This document shows positions 57,171 to 64,000 of a DNA stretch of 64,000 bases, piece by piece. The stretch covers positions 744,001 to 808,000 of the forward strand of contig CAWAJR010000006.1 in assembly GCA_963782465.1 (NCBI GenBank), given 5' to 3'. The stretch's first letter is position 1; each line of letters opens with the position of its first letter. A program made the translations under genes and the position numbers. The notes beneath the pieces were generated by a model. The model was not told the origin of the DNA. It searched no databases and was given only the letters and a program-made list of their open reading frames with translations. Source of the stretch: JAODBJ01 sp963782465 (GTDB taxonomy: Bacteria; Actinomycetota; Acidimicrobiia; IMCC26256; PALSA-610).

Positions 57171-58025
57171 GTGCGCGTCCTCGTGACGAACGACGATGGG
57201 ATCGAGGCGGCGGGGCTTCACGTGCTCGCGGCCTATATGGAAAAGACCGGCCACGACGTGATCGTCGCGGCACCTGACCGCGACATGAGCGGCACGAGCG
57301 CGTCGATCGGTGTGCTGGGGGCAGGGGCGACGATCGACGTCCGCCGGGTCGAGGTCCCGGGTTGCGGCCTCGAAGCGTGGGCGGTGAGCGGCCCGCCCGG
57401 GCTGTGCGCGATCGCCGGCCGGCTCGGTGCGTTCGGCGACCCGCCCGACATCGTCGTTTCGGGCATCAACGCCGGGTTGAACACCGGCCGGGCGATCCTG
57501 CATTCGGGCACGGTCGGTGCGGCGCTCACCGCACAGAACTTCGGTGCCAAAGGCTTGGCGGTGAGCGTCCAGGCCGGCGAACCGTGGCAGTGGGAGACAG
57601 CCGCGGCCTACGCCGTCGAAGTGCTCGACACCGTGCGCGATGCGCCCGCCCGTTCGGTGTGCAACCTCAATGTGCCGTCGCTCCCGCACGACGAGGTCAA
57701 AGGCCTGCGCTGGGCACGGCTCGCGGCATTCGGTGCGGTGCGAGCCGCGATCGCCGAGCGCCGCGACGAAGGGCGCCTCCAGGTGGAACTGCGCGCCGTC
57801 GAGCAGACGCTCCCGCCCGACACCGACACCGCGTTGTGCGAAGCGGGGTACGCGTCGCTCACTGCGATTGTCGGGATCGCGGAGGCGTGGCCCGCCGACG
57901 AGTCGATGGGCACCGCACTCGGCGAAGTGTCACAACATCCGGTACCGGGCGCGCCCTTCGACCCGGTACACGCGATCGCCGACCATCGCGACAGTCGCAC
58001 CCTGCGTAGCCGCGACCGCGACTGA
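57171..58025 (+). CDS. surE: 5'/3'-nucleotidase SurE
   Basis: 284-residue metal-dependent nucleoside monophosphate phosphatase. The signature MRVLVTNDDGIEA puts the metal-binding Asp pair at 8-9. APDRDMSGTSASI gives the conserved Ser, and VSGINAGLNTG the Asn-rich loop, followed by SGTVGAALTA. It is slightly longer than E. coli SurE (253) owing to the C-terminal extension. GTG start with GGAGG upstream. It converges on the cyclase gene with 7 bases between stops. Confidence 0.93.
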   Translation: MRVLVTNDDGIEAAGLHVLAAYMEKTGHDVIVAAPDRDMSGTSASIGVLGAGATIDVRRVEVPGCGLEAWAVSGPPGLCAIAGRLGAFGDPPDIVVSGINAGLNTGRAILHSGTVGAALTAQNFGAKGLAVSVQAGEPWQWETAAAYAVEVLDTVRDAPARSVCNLNVPSLPHDEVKGLRWARLAAFGAVRAAIAERRDEGRLQVELRAVEQTLPPDTDTALCEAGYASLTAIVGIAEAWPADESMGTALGEVSQHPVPGAPFDPVHAIADHRDSRTLRSRDRD

Positions 58026-58032
58026 TCGGGTC

Positions 58033-59365
58033 TCAGACCGCTTCGACCCGGTGGACCTGCCATTCGCCGGGCACCCCTCGCAGGGTGACGACCTCACCGG
58101 GACCGAAGCGGATGCCCGAACCGGCAACCAGGTCGACCACCATCCGCGAGACAACCACCTCACCCGGTCCGGCCCGATCGGCGATTCGGGCGCCGATGTG
58201 CACCGCGATGCCGGCCAGATCCTTACCTCGCCGCTCGACCTCGCCGGTGTGCACGCCGGCGCGGACCTCGAGACCCATCGGGCGCAGCGCCTGGCGGATC
58301 GCGAACGCGCACTTGATCGCGCGCGCCGGCCCGTCGAACGACGCGAGGAAACCGTCGCCTGCGGTGTGCACCTCGACGCCACGGAACCGGGCCAGCTGCG
58401 CGCGCACCGCCGCGTCGTGACGGTCGATGAGATCACGCCAGGCCGCGTCACCGAGCGACGCGGCCTGTTGCGTCGAACCGACGATGTCGGTGAACAACAC
58501 CGTCGAGAGCACGCGTTCGATCTCCGCCTCGGGCCGTTCACCGGTGAGGAACACCTGCACCTCCTCGATGATCGCCGCGACATCGCCGACGTAATGGGCG
58601 TGGTCGGCACCGGGCAGTTCGACGAGCTTGGCCCCGGCGATCGCGCCGGCGAGGAACCGGCCGTGGTCGACCGGCACCATCTGGTCGCCGGTGCGGTGCA
58701 GAACGAGCGTCGGTACGCGGACCGAGGGCAGCACCGACCGAACGTCGAGGCCGATGAGCATCGTCTGCATCCGGCGCAACGCACCCGGGCTCACCGATGC
58801 GCGCTGCCAGCGGGCGTGGAATTCGCGTGCCGCCTTGTCGCCGTTGAGGCTCGGGGCGGCGACATCGAACGACACGCCCGTCCCCCACGTGTCCGCGGTC
58901 CAGTCGATCACCCGGGGCAACGTGTGGGCGGGGACACCGAAGGGAAAGTCGGGCGCACCGGCGATCCGCACGTAGGAGTTGACCAAGACGAGCGCGCTCG
59001 TGCGTTCCGGGTACGTCGCCGCGAACAGGATGCTCATCGGGCCGCCCGCGCCGACGCCGAGGATCGCGGCTCGTGGCATCGCCGCGGCGTCCATCACCGT
59101 GCGGACGTCGTCCATCCACCCTTCGAGGGTCGGCAACGACTTCGAGCGAAACCGGGTCGGAGAGCCCGACGCCACGTTTGTCGAACGTCGCAACTCGGGC
59201 GAAGGCCGCGAGCCGCTCGAGGAAGCGAGCCATACGCGGTTCGTCCCATTGCATCTCGACGTTGCTCGCCCACTCCGGCACGAACACGAGGTCGGGACCG
59301 GTGCCGAGCACCTGGTACGCGATGTGCGCCTCGCCGCTTTGCGCGTAACGGGTTCGCGGCGTCAC
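58033..59365 (-). CDS. Alpha/beta-hydrolase fused to class III adenylate/guanylate cyclase (frameshift near 59145)
   Basis: About 444 codons. The N-terminal hydrolase domain starts TRYAQSGEAHIAYQVLG and contains FDKRGVGLSDP, then the frame shifts; the downstream frame continues SLPTLEGWMDDVRTVMD, ILGVGAGGPMSIL and HRTGDQMVPVDHG. The elbow reads GVGAGG, without Ser at the usual place. The C-terminal cyclase domain has LSTVLFTDIVGST (first metal Asp), HTAGDGFLASF (second metal Asp) and VRAGVHTGEV. Such fusions are common in mycobacteria and relatives. The break lies in CTCGAAGTCGTTGCC (minus strand). Span 1333 bases, one over whole codons. GTG 59365 is the likely start. Confidence 0.82.
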
Positions 59366-59442
59366 CGCTGCAGCGTGGGCGAAGCGAACGGAGTGCGTCA
59401 AACGACCTCGACGGGCGGCTCCGGGTTTGGCAGGCTGCGCCG

Positions 59443-59895
59443 ATGGCCTGGGCGACGGCACCCGTCACGAAGATCGACGTTCTCCACAACCTGGAAGCCT
59501 GGTTCGACCCGGCCGACCCGCAGCAACTCACGCGGCGCTACGACGAAGCGATCGCGGCGCTCGAACACCCGGAACCGCGGCACTGGCTGGCGCTCGCCGA
59601 GCGCGCCGGCGTCGACAAGGGTTCCGCCGCGCACTTCCGCGCCCATTGGCTCGGCGAGGGCGACCGTCCCTACTGGGCGGGCATGGTGCGGGCCGACGCG
59701 GCCGAGAAGATCCGTACCGGCTTTCGCGACGCGATGGTCACCGCTCGCGACCGGCGACTGCCGATCAGCTACGTGTGGGTCACCCCACCGGGGTTGGCGA
59801 AGGACTACTTCGAGGTCGCGCACGTCGCCGGGCCGCACGGGGTGACGGCGGTGATCATCACCGCGACGCCGGACGTGCCGGCGAAGGCCGAATAG
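59443..59895 (+). CDS. Uncharacterised small soluble protein
   Basis: 150-residue protein with no family I can name. It starts MAWATAPVTKIDVLHNLEAW and has a helical N-terminal half (LTRRYDEAIAALEHPEPRHW, LALAERAGVDKGSAAHFRA) and a strand-rich C-terminus (LPISYVWVTPPGLAKDYFEV, GVTAVIITATPDVP). No signal peptide or membrane segment. It is divergent from the cyclase gene with about 77 bases between and convergent with the secreted-protein pair. Confidence 0.6.
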   Translation: MAWATAPVTKIDVLHNLEAWFDPADPQQLTRRYDEAIAALEHPEPRHWLALAERAGVDKGSAAHFRAHWLGEGDRPYWAGMVRADAAEKIRTGFRDAMVTARDRRLPISYVWVTPPGLAKDYFEVAHVAGPHGVTAVIITATPDVPAKAE

Positions 59896-59937
59896 CCCAA
59901 GAGCCGACGGGGCAACGTCGCGAACGCGGAACACCCG

Positions 59938-60813
59938 CTACGGCAACAGCACCGACCGCACCTCGACCACGGGGTACGCGCGCGCCGTCGTGACGACCGC
60001 GGTGCCGATCGCCACGGGGAGGGGCGCGGCGAAACCGGGCCCGGTCATCGTGACGTCGGCCTCCCACAACGACGCAACGGCAAGCTGGTACGTGCCTTTG
60101 ACGTCGTAGAGGTAGGTGACGGCCGGCGCGGTGCCGGAACCGGGGACCGTCGTCGTCAGGGCCGCAGCGCCGTCGCCGGGGTCGAACCGGTAGGTACTCA
60201 GGTGCGCGGTACCCGTCACCGTGAAGCCGCCGACGGAGACGGCGACCTGCCGGGCGGTCGCGCCGCCTGACCACAGCCAGGTCCCCAACCCCACCACGCC
60301 CTCGGCGGTCGGGTTCACGCCGAGCACCGGCGCCGGGATACCGGTCGCGTCCCAGATCTCGGCGATGGTGGGCGGGGTGGGCAGCACGACCGTGGGCGCG
60401 GCCGCATTCCCCGGCGTGGTGCCGGCAGGCAGCGGTTCGCAAACAACGTTGCTCGCGATCGTGAGCCCGGTGGCGTTGCTGATCGTCTCGATCGTGTACC
60501 ACCAGCCCCACGCGATGGCCGGGCCGCCCGGCCCACCCGGCGCCGCGTTGCACAGATTGTCGAGCCCGGGCGGGGGCGAGTGCGCGGCGATAGCGAGGTA
60601 CCGGATCGGGCTCGGGGCACCGGGGTCGTGCGGCCCGAACGAGCGCGTACCGTCGCCACCGGGCGCGAAGATACGTAGCCCCACGCGGATGCTCGGATCG
60701 CCTGTCGGGTCGTGGAGGCCGCCGGTGCCGTCGCCCGCGCCGAACGCCGGCGCGCCCGCCGCGAACAGGGCGCACAGGGAGCACGCGAGGAGCATGAACG
60801 CGACGCGTCTCAC
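59938..60813 (-). CDS. Secreted protein, PKD-like C-terminus possible
   Basis: 291-residue exported protein. The signal peptide has basic MRRVAFM, a hydrophobic run LLACSLCALFAAG and an APAFGA cleavage region. The mature protein is rich in Gly, Pro and Thr; the last third contains TYRFDPGDG and TYLYDVKGTYQLAVASLW, a layout like a PKD-type Ig fold (DPGDG...YxxxGxY). GTG start overlaps the upstream lipoprotein stop as GTGA, so both come from one transcript. Function unknown; possibly cell-envelope or adhesion. Confidence 0.65.
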   Translation of the reverse strand: MRRVAFMLLACSLCALFAAGAPAFGAGDGTGGLHDPTGDPSIRVGLRIFAPGGDGTRSFGPHDPGAPSPIRYLAIAAHSPPPGLDNLCNAAPGGPGGPAIAWGWWYTIETISNATGLTIASNVVCEPLPAGTTPGNAAAPTVVLPTPPTIAEIWDATGIPAPVLGVNPTAEGVVGLGTWLWSGGATARQVAVSVGGFTVTGTAHLSTYRFDPGDGAAALTTTVPGSGTAPAVTYLYDVKGTYQLAVASLWEADVTMTGPGFAAPLPVAIGTAVVTTARAYPVVEVRSVLLP

Positions 60814-61466
60814 AACTGCACCTCGACGTCGGTGAGCCGAGTGCCGATGTCGGCGATGGTCCAGCGCCCCGTGCTGTCGGCGCTGAGCGTGACGATCCAG
60901 TGGAACTCGGGCCCGAGCGTGCGGCGGCCCGCGACCTCACCCGCACCGTCGCGCACTTCGATGACGGGAAGATGCTCGTCGACGCGCAGCGTCACCACCC
61001 CGGTCGCCGGGACGACCGATGCAACCTCCACACGGCTCGACTGCCCGACCTCGAACCATCGCCAACCATGGCGGCGCAACCACGTGAGCTCGCGCCGGTA
61101 CTTCGCATTGAGCGGGCTGTAGGCCGACCACACGCGGTCGGCCAGGGCCGGATCAGGGTGCGAGGTTTCGAGCCAGGTGCGGTACCGATCGAGCGACCGG
61201 AAAATGGCGACGTAGTCGGACCCGGTGTTGTGCAGCGCGGGCGCCCGCTCCGACCGGGGTGCGTTCGCCACGGGCGTGGCGAGCGGCGCCGTGGTCGTCG
61301 GCGTGACGGCGACCGTGGTACTCGACGGTGTGGCACGAGCGCGCGGCGCGGCCGTCGCCGGGGCCGCCCGTGGCGCGGCGGGCGGCGGGGATGTGCCGCA
61401 GCCGAACGCGGCCGCGCCGGCCAGCAGCGTGCCGATCGCGGCGATCCCCATCCGTGTGCTCGCCAC
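60810..61466 (-). CDS. Putative lipoprotein with Thr/Pro-rich linker
   Basis: 218-residue protein with an N-terminal signal (IAAIGTLLAGAAAFGC) whose Cys at about 23 fits a lipobox. A long Ala/Thr/Pro linker (SSTTVAVTPTTTAPLATPV) leads to a folded domain of about 140 residues (SDYVAIFRSLDRYRTWLET; WTIADIGTRLTDVEVQL). The domain resembles small NTF2-like surface domains but this is a guess. It is followed directly by the secreted protein gene. GTG 61466 or ATG 61451 may be the start. Confidence 0.65.
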   Translation of the reverse strand: MASTRMGIAAIGTLLAGAAAFGCGTSPPPAAPRAAPATAAPRARATPSSTTVAVTPTTTAPLATPVANAPRSERAPALHNTGSDYVAIFRSLDRYRTWLETSHPDPALADRVWSAYSPLNAKYRRELTWLRRHGWRWFEVGQSSRVEVASVVPATGVVTLRVDEHLPVIEVRDGAGEVAGRRTLGPEFHWIVTLSADSTGRWTIADIGTRLTDVEVQL

Positions 61467-61546
61467 CCCGCCCCCGAGGTCCCGCGGTCGTTGGACCGGA
61501 CCAGGCTAAGGGCGGTTTGCGGGGTTTATCGCATTCTGACGCTATC

Positions 61547-62116
61547 TCAGCGCCGTTTGGCCGTCTTTGTCGGCGTCCGTTTCGCGGGCTTCTTCGCCGT
61601 TTTCTTCGCCGTCTTCTTGGCCGGCGCCTTCTTCGTCGCCTTCTTCGCGGTGGCCCGCTTCGCGGTCTTCTTGGCGGCGGTCTTCTTCGTCGCCTTCTTG
61701 GTCGCCTTCTTCGCGGTGCCCTTCTTCGCTGCGGTCTTCTTCGCGGTCTTCTTCGCGGTCTTCTTCGCGGCCTTCTTCGTTGCCTTGCGCGGCCTCGGGG
61801 CACGGCGGACGGCCTTGGTCGCGGCCTCGATCTGCTGCGTGAGGCGGTCCTCGACTTCGCCGAGTTGGTCGCGCATCGCGCTGCGGACGGGTTCAAGTTG
61901 GCGGTTCACCTCGCGCGACACGGCATCGCTGAAGCGTTGAGCGCGCTCGCGGCTGCGGCGCACGATCACGTCGACGAATTCCTCGGCCCGCTCGCGCGCG
62001 ACACGACCCTGCTGGATCATGCGTTCAACGATCTCGAGCGCGCGTTCGCGACTGACCTCGCCGAATTCTTCGGCCGCGTCGAGCAGGTCACTCCAGTCGG
62101 GTCCGTCGGACATCAT
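61547..62116 (-). CDS. Phasin-like coiled-coil protein with lysine-rich, histone H1-like tail
   Basis: 189-residue protein in two parts. Residues about 1-105 are helical and acidic-basic (EFGEVSRERALEIVERMIQ, GRVARERAEEFVDVIVRR), like phasin or PHA-granule regulator helices. Residues about 107-189 are repeats of Ala, Lys and Thr (ATKKAAKKTAKKTAKK and variants), as in histone H1-like nucleoid proteins. A DNA/granule-bridging role is plausible but unproven. A GGAG ribosome binding site precedes the tandem ATGATG start. Confidence 0.78.
   Translation of the reverse strand: MMSDGPDWSDLLDAAEEFGEVSRERALEIVERMIQQGRVARERAEEFVDVIVRRSRERAQRFSDAVSREVNRQLEPVRSAMRDQLGEVEDRLTQQIEAATKAVRRAPRPRKATKKAAKKTAKKTAKKTAAKKGTAKKATKKATKKTAAKKTAKRATAKKATKKAPAKKTAKKTAKKPAKRTPTKTAKRR
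61550..61795 (-). repeat. Coding tandem repeat for Lys/Ala/Thr tail
   Basis: Minus-strand DNA repeats of the type AAGAAGACCGCG/AAGAAGGCGACC encode the lysine-rich tail of the phasin-like protein. Length of such tails often varies between strains by slippage. Confidence 0.7.
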
Positions 62117-62253
62117 TTGCTCCTTCTCGCCGGGCGGGACGTTCGGGCTGGGCCAGGTTCGGCGGCCGCGGCGAACACTACGCCGCGACGTTCGTCACCG
62201 CATCGGTGTTCCGCTCGCGCGTACGCGTCAAACGCGCGGGCGAATCGGTGGGC

Positions 62254-63318
62254 TCACGCGCCGGGTATGAGATCGAGGCAGGCGAGATCGGTGATCGCGG
62301 CGGTGCAGCGCTCGAACAATGTGCGGCACAACTCGACGTGCCGCTCGTCCTCCACCGTGAGCCCGCCGCCGGCGATGACCGGGTAGACCAGGCAGAAGAG
62401 GGTCGCGACGCGATAGTCGTGCCACATCTCCTCGAACGGATAGCCGGTCACCCCGGCGGCCAGGAGGCCGTTGTGGTACCGGACAACGAGATCGGCTTCC
62501 CAGTCGCGTCGCCGGCCGACGCTCAGGCTTTGCGTCGTGAAGTACGCGAGGTCGTAGGGGCCGCGGGCACGCGTCACGAGTTGCCAGTCGCAGAGGGCGA
62601 TCTCGCCGTTCTCGAAGAACATGTTGTCGAGGCGATAGTCGCCGTGCGCCAGCGTGACCGGCGGTTGCGACAACTCGTGCATCAACGCGGGGATGTGCTC
62701 GGGGAACCCTTCGCACAGGTCGTGGATCTCGGGGGTTACGAGATCGTCGACCGAGGGGGCAAGTACCGGCCAGCCGGTCTGGAACGCGACCTGCACCGCG
62801 GGAACGATCTGCGGATCATCGAGCGACGGCAACCAGGCCATCTGGTCGAGCCGCGCGTCGAGCCAGAACGCGGCGTGATGCGCGGCGAGGCGATCGACGG
62901 CCAGGGCCGCTTCCTTCTCGGTGCAACCCTCGATCTGGTCGGGGTTGCGACCGCGCAACTTGCTCAGCACGAGCGCGAAGTCGTGGGTCTCACCGTCGAA
63001 GGCGGAGAAGTGGCAGGTAGGCGAACCGAGCGGCGAGTGCGGCACGATCTGCTCGTACGCGCGCACCTCTCGCTCGTACATCCGCAACACCATCGCGACG
63101 AAACGGCTCTCGTCGCCCGTTGCGGGGAACTTGGCGACGACGACCTCCGGTCCGTCGTGACCGTCCCACTCGAGCACGACCTGCGCGAGATTGCTGACCA
63201 GGCCGTAGCCGCTACCGATGCCGTCGGTCTCGAAACCGCGCAGCCGGCCCGGCGCGCCGAGCGCCTCCTCCAGCCACTGGGCGGTCAACTCGCCGGCGCG
63301 CACCGGGTAGTCGGTCAT
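62254..63318 (-). CDS. Aminoglycoside phosphotransferase-like (APH fold) kinase
   Basis: 354-residue protein of the APH/choline kinase fold. VVVAKFP (Lys about 63) for ATP, AHGDYRLDNMFF (catalytic Asp in about 225-232) and ALCDWQLVTR (metal Asp about 244). Related actinobacterial proteins sit beside acyl-CoA dehydrogenases (ACAD10/11-like) and probably phosphorylate hydroxyacyl-CoA or lipid-like substrates rather than antibiotics. Overlaps the upstream SDR gene (TGA/ATG, 4 bases), suggesting one operon. ATG 63318 chosen since a longer frame lacks homology. Confidence 0.83.
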   Translation of the reverse strand: MTDYPVRAGELTAQWLEEALGAPGRLRGFETDGIGSGYGLVSNLAQVVLEWDGHDGPEVVVAKFPATGDESRFVAMVLRMYEREVRAYEQIVPHSPLGSPTCHFSAFDGETHDFALVLSKLRGRNPDQIEGCTEKEAALAVDRLAAHHAAFWLDARLDQMAWLPSLDDPQIVPAVQVAFQTGWPVLAPSVDDLVTPEIHDLCEGFPEHIPALMHELSQPPVTLAHGDYRLDNMFFENGEIALCDWQLVTRARGPYDLAYFTTQSLSVGRRRDWEADLVVRYHNGLLAAGVTGYPFEEMWHDYRVATLFCLVYPVIAGGGLTVEDERHVELCRTLFERCTAAITDLACLDLIPGA

Positions 63319-64000
63319 GTGATCACTTCCTCGTCGGTTGTCCGATCGACGCGCCACAACAACGTGTCGGTGATGTGCCACGGTGCGTGCGCGAGCCACG
63401 GGTAGAGGCGAGTACGCCTGGGCATTTGCACCACCGCGCGGTCGCGCTCCACGGCCCGCACGACCTGGCGCGCAACGGCGCCCGGTTCGAGGTCGACGGA
63501 GAGTTGCAGTTGCTCCACTCGCGCCCACGACCGGCGGGTCGGCCCGTACTCCCGCGTGTTGTCGACCATCTCGGTTCGCACCCCACCCAACTCAACGAGT
63601 GTCGTGCGAACCCCCGATCCGCGCAGCTCCGAGCGCAAGCCGGCCGTGAACCGGCTCAAGCCGGCCTTCGACGCGCCGTATGCCGTGAGCCCGGGAAAGG
63701 TGACCATCGCGGCGAGTGACGACACGTTCACGAGGTGGCCCCGCCGTCGCGGCAACATCGTCGCCAGCGCCTGCCGGCACAACTCCATCGGCGTGGCGAG
63801 GTTGACCCGCAACAGCGCGTCGAGCGTCGCAGGATCGGCGTCGGCGAAACGGCCGGTCGCGTCGATGCCGGCGTTGTTCACCAGCACGTCGACGTCGCCG
63901 TCGCGCTCGACGCGAGCCCAAAGGCCGTCGACCGCGGCCGTGTCACAGAGGTCGACCGCGTATGCGAGCCCACCCACGTCGGCGGCAAGTTTCTCGATCG
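63315..64000 (-). CDS. SDR family oxidoreductase, N-terminus beyond window
   Basis: The minus-strand frame is open to the window end and encodes the C-terminal 228 residues or so of a classical SDR. DVLVNNAGI, the catalytic Ser in VNVSSLAAM and YGASKAG (YxxxK) are present; the N-terminal glycine motif is off the edge. The C-terminal segment (PRRTRLYPWLAHAPWHITD) is typical of a longer SDR subgroup. It is 4 bases overlapped with the phosphotransferase gene, so both are likely co-transcribed. Confidence 0.85.
   Translation of the reverse strand, partial: IEKLAADVGGLAYAVDLCDTAAVDGLWARVERDGDVDVLVNNAGIDATGRFADADPATLDALLRVNLATPMELCRQALATMLPRRRGHLVNVSSLAAMVTFPGLTAYGASKAGLSRFTAGLRSELRGSGVRTTLVELGGVRTEMVDNTREYGPTRRSWARVEQLQLSVDLEPGAVARQVVRAVERDRAVVQMPRRTRLYPWLAHAPWHITDTLLWRVDRTTDEEVIT

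Noticed and set aside
62254..63318. An aminoglycoside resistance gene.
   Set aside because: It has the APH fold, but motif context and neighbours match the lipid/acyl-CoA-associated phosphotransferases of actinobacteria, and antibiotic specificity cannot be read from the sequence.

Overview
The window is a GC-rich, gene-dense bacterial chromosome segment. It most likely comes from an actinobacterium, plausibly of the class Acidimicrobiia; this is inferred from gene content, as no rRNA or tRNA gene is present to prove it. Pointers are three luciferase-like (probably F420-dependent) oxidoreductases, several acyl-CoA dehydrogenases with small ferredoxins and SDR enzymes, a fused two-part E1 ketoacid dehydrogenase, a fused LivH-LivM permease, a PknB-type kinase, an AddAB-like helicase-nuclease pair and an alpha/beta-hydrolase/adenylate-cyclase fusion. 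I see no CRISPR array, prophage, IS transposase or plasmid origin.

Layout. 1-7 kb: start of a methyltransferase (cut by the window edge), CcdA, two luciferase-like oxidoreductases, RNase D, then a minus-strand ferredoxin/SDR-like/two acyl-CoA dehydrogenase cluster with a KstR-type palindrome inside it. 7-14 kb: glycogen debranching enzyme, an E2-like protein divergent from a fused E1 alpha/beta, an FAD oxidoreductase and a MazG-like protein. 14.5-20 kb: a branched-chain amino acid type ABC transporter operon (binding lipoprotein, fused permease, two ATPases, small membrane protein). 20-24 kb: a DUF559-type nuclease-like gene between two copies of a 40-bp palindrome, then a second ferredoxin/SDR/acyl-CoA dehydrogenase cluster led by an HD phosphohydrolase. 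24-30 kb: membrane protein, hydrolases, DegV/PlsY pair, Ser/Thr kinase, DUF4202 and SnoaL-like proteins. 30-43.5 kb: UvrA-like ATPase, flavin/PPOX protein, FKBP remnant, third luciferase-like enzyme, MMPL/RND exporter, RecQ fused to a phosphoribosyltransferase, secreted protein, NYN-LOTUS protein and a flavin monooxygenase-like protein. 43.5-44.7 kb holds two abutting gene fragments. 44.7-58 kb: TypA/BipA, UvrD-like helicase, hydrolase, AddB-like and AddA-like genes, SurE. 58-64 kb: hydrolase-cyclase fusion, two secreted proteins, a lysine-rich phasin/histone-like protein, a phosphotransferase and an SDR cut by the window end.

Themes. Lipid and acyl-CoA catabolism is served by the two ferredoxin/SDR/ACAD clusters, the PlsY/DegV pair and several hydrolases. 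DNA repair is served by RecQ, UvrD-like, AddAB-like and UvrA-like proteins. Convergent gene pairs usually have a hairpin between them; three of the hairpins found (two of them at convergent junctions) are near-identical copies of one long palindrome, which also brackets the nuclease-like gene.

Caution: at least eight otherwise well-conserved genes carry a one- or two-base indel, mostly in short G/C runs. This looks like residual sequencing or assembly error rather than mass gene decay. These genes are given as single features with the break marked.
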